64,000 nt of DNA, from the NCBI GenBank assembly GCA_964020975.1, contig OZ026625.1, positions 36,197,606 through 36,261,605 on the forward strand. Direction: 5' to 3'. The translations under genes and the position numbers were made by a program. This DNA is from Hermodice carunculata (Eukaryota; Annelida; Polychaeta; Eunicida; Amphinomidae). A model generated the notes under the pieces. It worked only from the letters and a program-made list of their open reading frames with translations. It did not search any database and was not told the DNA's origin. This document shows, one piece after another, positions 62,127-64,000 of the stretch; position 1 is the first letter of the stretch; each line of letters begins with the position of its first letter.

Positions 62127-63230
62127 TCCATGCATTTATGCAGGATATCAATATATGCTGATGTAAGTATCTTCAAAGTTGGTTGGTGTTTTGTTCAAAT
62201 CATCAGGCTAATAAAATGCATCAAACATGATTATTGGTAGTCTACAGTTGCCTCACATACATTGAATAATATAGGAAGCTCTCTGACTGCCGGTAGTTTT
62301 GAGTCGAATTCAATACATTATTAGTCTGAAATACCAGATGAGCAAAATGCAGTGAATTAGTAGTAGTATGCTTTAAAGAAATGCAATGAATTGCGATTGG
62401 CTTTCTTGTTAAAATATCTAAACACGTGACAATGGTGCAAATCATTAAATCCTGAGCACAGTCAACATTCAGACTATGAAGGACAATGATACAAACCTTA
62501 GGCTAAACAAGAAACAGAGGCATACCTCCCATGTCAGTAGTGGAACTAAATATTCCTGAACTGTGCAACACATTGTCATTAAAAGTTTACATTGATTATC
62601 ATTTTAACGTCTTAATAATTTATCAGGTGGTTTGTTTGTATTGCAAGACACCTTTCCCAAGGCAGCTGTGGCTACTACTTTACACAATCACTGAAATCGA
62701 AAGTATCAAGCCTTTGCGATTTCTACACCAAAAACCCCAAAGGTCCCTTTAATTCCATCATTATTCACCTTTCCAGAAGCAGTTTACAATAGACCAACAG
62801 CAATTTAATGCGTTTGTGTTTTGAAATTCTCTTTTAACACAATGGTCGTGTATATTATTTACAATGGAAAATTACAAAGTGTACCTCATGCCCAGAAGGA
62901 CGCTGAAAATGTCGATACAAATCAAATATGTCGGCCTTAATTTGGGATGGTATCTCACCGATGGACTAAGTATGCAGAGGTATTTTATTTGCTCTGAAGG
63001 GTTGGATGACACCTGTAAGCTAACTGTTACTTAAAGTTAAAGCTCATGCCCTAATTTGAAATACACACTTTCACACACACACATATGCACACATTATAAG
63101 CATACCGTTCAATGCTAATGACAACCATTCCAGCCATCGATGATCCAAATGCAAGGTGTCGTACAAAATGAACCAATTTACATCCTAGGGTTTTCAAATT
63201 TACATCTTCCACAAAAAAGTGTTGTATGAC
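55425..63230 (-). CDS. Class A (rhodopsin-like) neuropeptide-type GPCR, five internal exons, TM3 to TM7
   Basis: Five exons (63230-63106, 61999-61876, 58619-58378, 58140-58071, 55627-55425) join with matching phases (0, 2, 0, 2, 0) and GT/AG borders to give 254 codons without a stop. Landmarks seen are the TM3 Cys (LGCKLVHF), SIER-Y at the DRY position with an intron inside it, and VICHP in loop 2. W is present in TM4 (VVMWAMG) and a Cys in extracellular loop 2 (QQSFCFF). TM5 has VVLPLTVLAYTY, TM6 FFLCWAP and TM7 SINPYLY. These are hallmarks of peptide-binding beta-group receptors such as orexin, QRFP, trissin or tachykinin types. The subfamily cannot be fixed. The receptor would sit in the plasma membrane and signal through G proteins. 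The TM1-TM2 exon should lie beyond 63.3 kb and the C-tail exon below 55.4 kb. Neither was found. Introns carry (TA)n and hairpins. Confidence 0.9.
55628..58070 (-). other. GPCR intron between loop-3 micro-exon and TM6 exon
   Basis: 2.4-kb intron. It holds two poly(C) runs (about 55757-55767 and 55851-55866). The open frames inside (56376-56693, 57342-57614 on the plus strand) lack any known motif and are taken as chance. Confidence 0.6.
58071..58140 (-). CDS. GPCR micro-exon: intracellular loop 3
   Basis: This 70-bp exon was found by phase logic. The TM5 exon leaves two bases and the TM6 exon starts in phase 0. Between TTCCATTACAG and the donor GTAGGC lies exactly one base plus 23 codons: VERTTHVTQAFKTSNMATRA then RIK. 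The basic end, joined to VIKMMLLVV, gives the usual loop-3/TM6 junction. The preceding intron is only 237 bp. Confidence 0.8.
58213..58272. repeat. (CA)n-(TA)n composite microsatellite
   Basis: CACACACA then TATATA with TATG variants, inside the 237-bp GPCR intron between the TM5 exon and the loop-3 micro-exon, so it takes up a quarter of that intron. Confidence 0.93.
58378..58619 (-). CDS. GPCR exon: extracellular loop 2, TM5 and start of intracellular loop 3
   Basis: The acceptor is CGTATTTTAG and the exon starts in phase 0 with NFDEGMNKNFGRQQSFC. TM5 is YPLFVQVVLPLTVLAYTYSR. It ends AAC AC before the donor GTGAGT (phase 2). Length 242 bp. Confidence 0.9.
58620..61875 (-). other. GPCR intron between TM4 and TM5 exons
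   Basis: 3.3-kb intron. Plus-strand frames at 59145-59444, 59811-60071 and 60086-60307 have no recognisable family. A perfect 13-bp hairpin lies at 61204-61251. Confidence 0.6.
61204..61251. repeat. Perfect 13-bp inverted repeat (hairpin)
   Basis: CTATTGATTACTA (61204-61216) and TAGTAATCAATAG (61239-61251) are exact reverse complements around a 22-nt GC-richer loop. It lies within a GPCR intron. Confidence 0.85.
61876..61999 (-). CDS. GPCR exon: intracellular loop 2 and TM4
   Basis: The acceptor is CATTTTAG. The first base A completes the Arg codon (CG|A), then YIVICHPVSSLRSSATRR and the TM4 segment through PQIFFW. The donor GTATGT follows TGG (phase 0). Length 124 bp, in frame. Confidence 0.9.
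62000..63105 (-). other. GPCR intron splitting the ERY motif
   Basis: 1.1-kb intron, phase 2 within the Arg codon. It carries a (TA)n tract at 62036-62123 close to its 3' end. That tract is about 36 bp from the acceptor, so the polypyrimidine/branch region is hemmed in by the microsatellite. Confidence 0.75.
62036..62123. repeat. (TA)n microsatellite in GPCR intron
   Basis: About 88 bp of pure TA just upstream (minus strand) of the TM4 exon acceptor. Confidence 0.97.
63106..63230 (-). CDS. GPCR exon: extracellular loop 1 to end of TM3
   Basis: The acceptor is TTCTTTTTAG and the exon is 125 bp, starting in phase 0 with VIQHFFVEDVNLKTLGCK. It ends in GAA CG before the donor GTATGC, splitting the Arg codon of the E-R-Y motif. 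Contains the conserved Cys that pairs with loop 2. Confidence 0.88.
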
Positions 63231-64000
63231 CTAAAAAGAATATCGCATTCCTGTATAATAAGTACATGTGCAAATGGTGAAAAAGTCACGTGATTGGTTT
63301 ATGATGAGGTACCAGCGTCTGGGCAGAGTGCCCGACAAATTCCAAGAAGTCAGCAATTAGTGTCTTTCAGGAAGCGGAGATCAATCAACCTTTGTACCTT
63401 GCATTTCACTTGATCATCTGTTAATACATCAGATGAGGTCTTGGGTCCAAAATATTACTCGATCAGAAAATTTGACTGGACACAAACAATGATAGCAACT
63501 TGGCACCCACTAAGTCAAACAATGAAAGGGACAGCTGTAACACGAGAACAGACCAAAGGATGAATATAGTAGTGAGTTTCCAGGCAGTTAGCTCACAGGA
63601 ACGTTACACTCTGTTATGGCAAACCTTCTTGATGCCTAACTTGCTGATCACAAACGATGGGTAATTCAATGTGGACACAAAATTAGTGTGAGAGAAACTA
63701 GGATCGTCTCCCCTGAAACAGACCTCCAACTTGTCGTGCCAGACTTGCATAACCATGTACATACTCAAATCTCAATTTCACGGCATCAAATGAGATCTCA
63801 CGGTACTGACATCCCCACGTATCTGTAGACAGAAAAGCAAAGAAACTTGCATCTCGGTTTCTCCAAGCTAGCTCATATCGATCTTTAATTCTACACCAGT
63901 GATATTGACTGTTCATACCACACTGGGATCAAGGCCAATGGTAAATAGCCACGGTTGGCGCATTTTTAAAGCCACGAATATGTTGATCAACTTGCGGAAA
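63231..64000. other. Right edge, upstream of the TM3 exon
   Basis: The exon for TM1-TM2 should precede 63230 on the minus strand and end in phase 0. I found no TM2-like segment here, so it most likely lies outside the window. A 72-codon minus frame at 63698-63916 has no known motif. Confidence 0.45.

Noticed and set aside
63698-63916. 72-codon minus frame considered as the missing TM1-TM2 exon
   Set aside because: Too polar for membrane helices and lacks the TM2 LAxxD pattern.

Overview
The window looks like AT-rich nuclear DNA from an invertebrate animal, probably marine. The evidence is intron-split receptor exons with GT/AG borders, a decayed leucine-rich-repeat receptor of the GRL101/relaxin-receptor kind, several families of APE-type LINEs (one with a 2A-like peptide), a Penelope-like element, a BEL/Pao LTR element and very many microsatellites. 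The species cannot be fixed from sequence alone. The microsatellite load would suit a cephalopod or other mollusc. The LINE types would equally suit a hemichordate, lancelet or echinoderm. No bacterial-type operon, CRISPR array, rRNA or convincing tRNA was seen.

Layout. 1-7.1 kb: intergenic DNA with long (TA)n, (ATT)n and (TATG)n tracts. 7.1-11.4 kb: a nest of LINE fragments, a plus-strand 2A/endonuclease piece and a plus-strand RT piece on either side of a minus-strand RT element. A worn 20-21-bp tandem repeat follows. 12-18 kb: microsatellites and two more minus-strand LINE remnants. 18.03-20.58 kb: a 2.5-kb segment bounded by 22-bp terminal inverted repeats and TA dinucleotides, with no transposase seen. 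21.5-25.6 kb: a nearly complete two-ORF LINE on the minus strand beside the tail of another LINE that ends in (GAT)n. 28.0-30.8 kb: a decayed, intron-poor receptor gene with C-type-lectin-like, LDLa, LRR and seven-helix parts. 33.6-39.7 kb: an old BEL/Pao fossil with two diverged LTRs. 44.0-45.3 kb: a small Cys-bearing ORF followed by a Penelope-like RT fragment. 49.7-51.0 kb: two unrecognised coding-like blocks whose upstream DNA recurs at 53.6 kb. 55.4-63.2 kb, minus strand: the best host gene, a class A neuropeptide-type GPCR. Five exons covering TM3 to TM7 have matching intron phases throughout, including a 70-bp exon too short to be found as an ORF.

The only gene that looks intact over the part present is the minus-strand GPCR. 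Its TM1-TM2 exon should lie beyond the right edge and its C-tail exon was not found. Everything else with protein similarity is transposon-derived or decayed. The window reads as a gene-poor, repeat-rich region holding two receptor loci.
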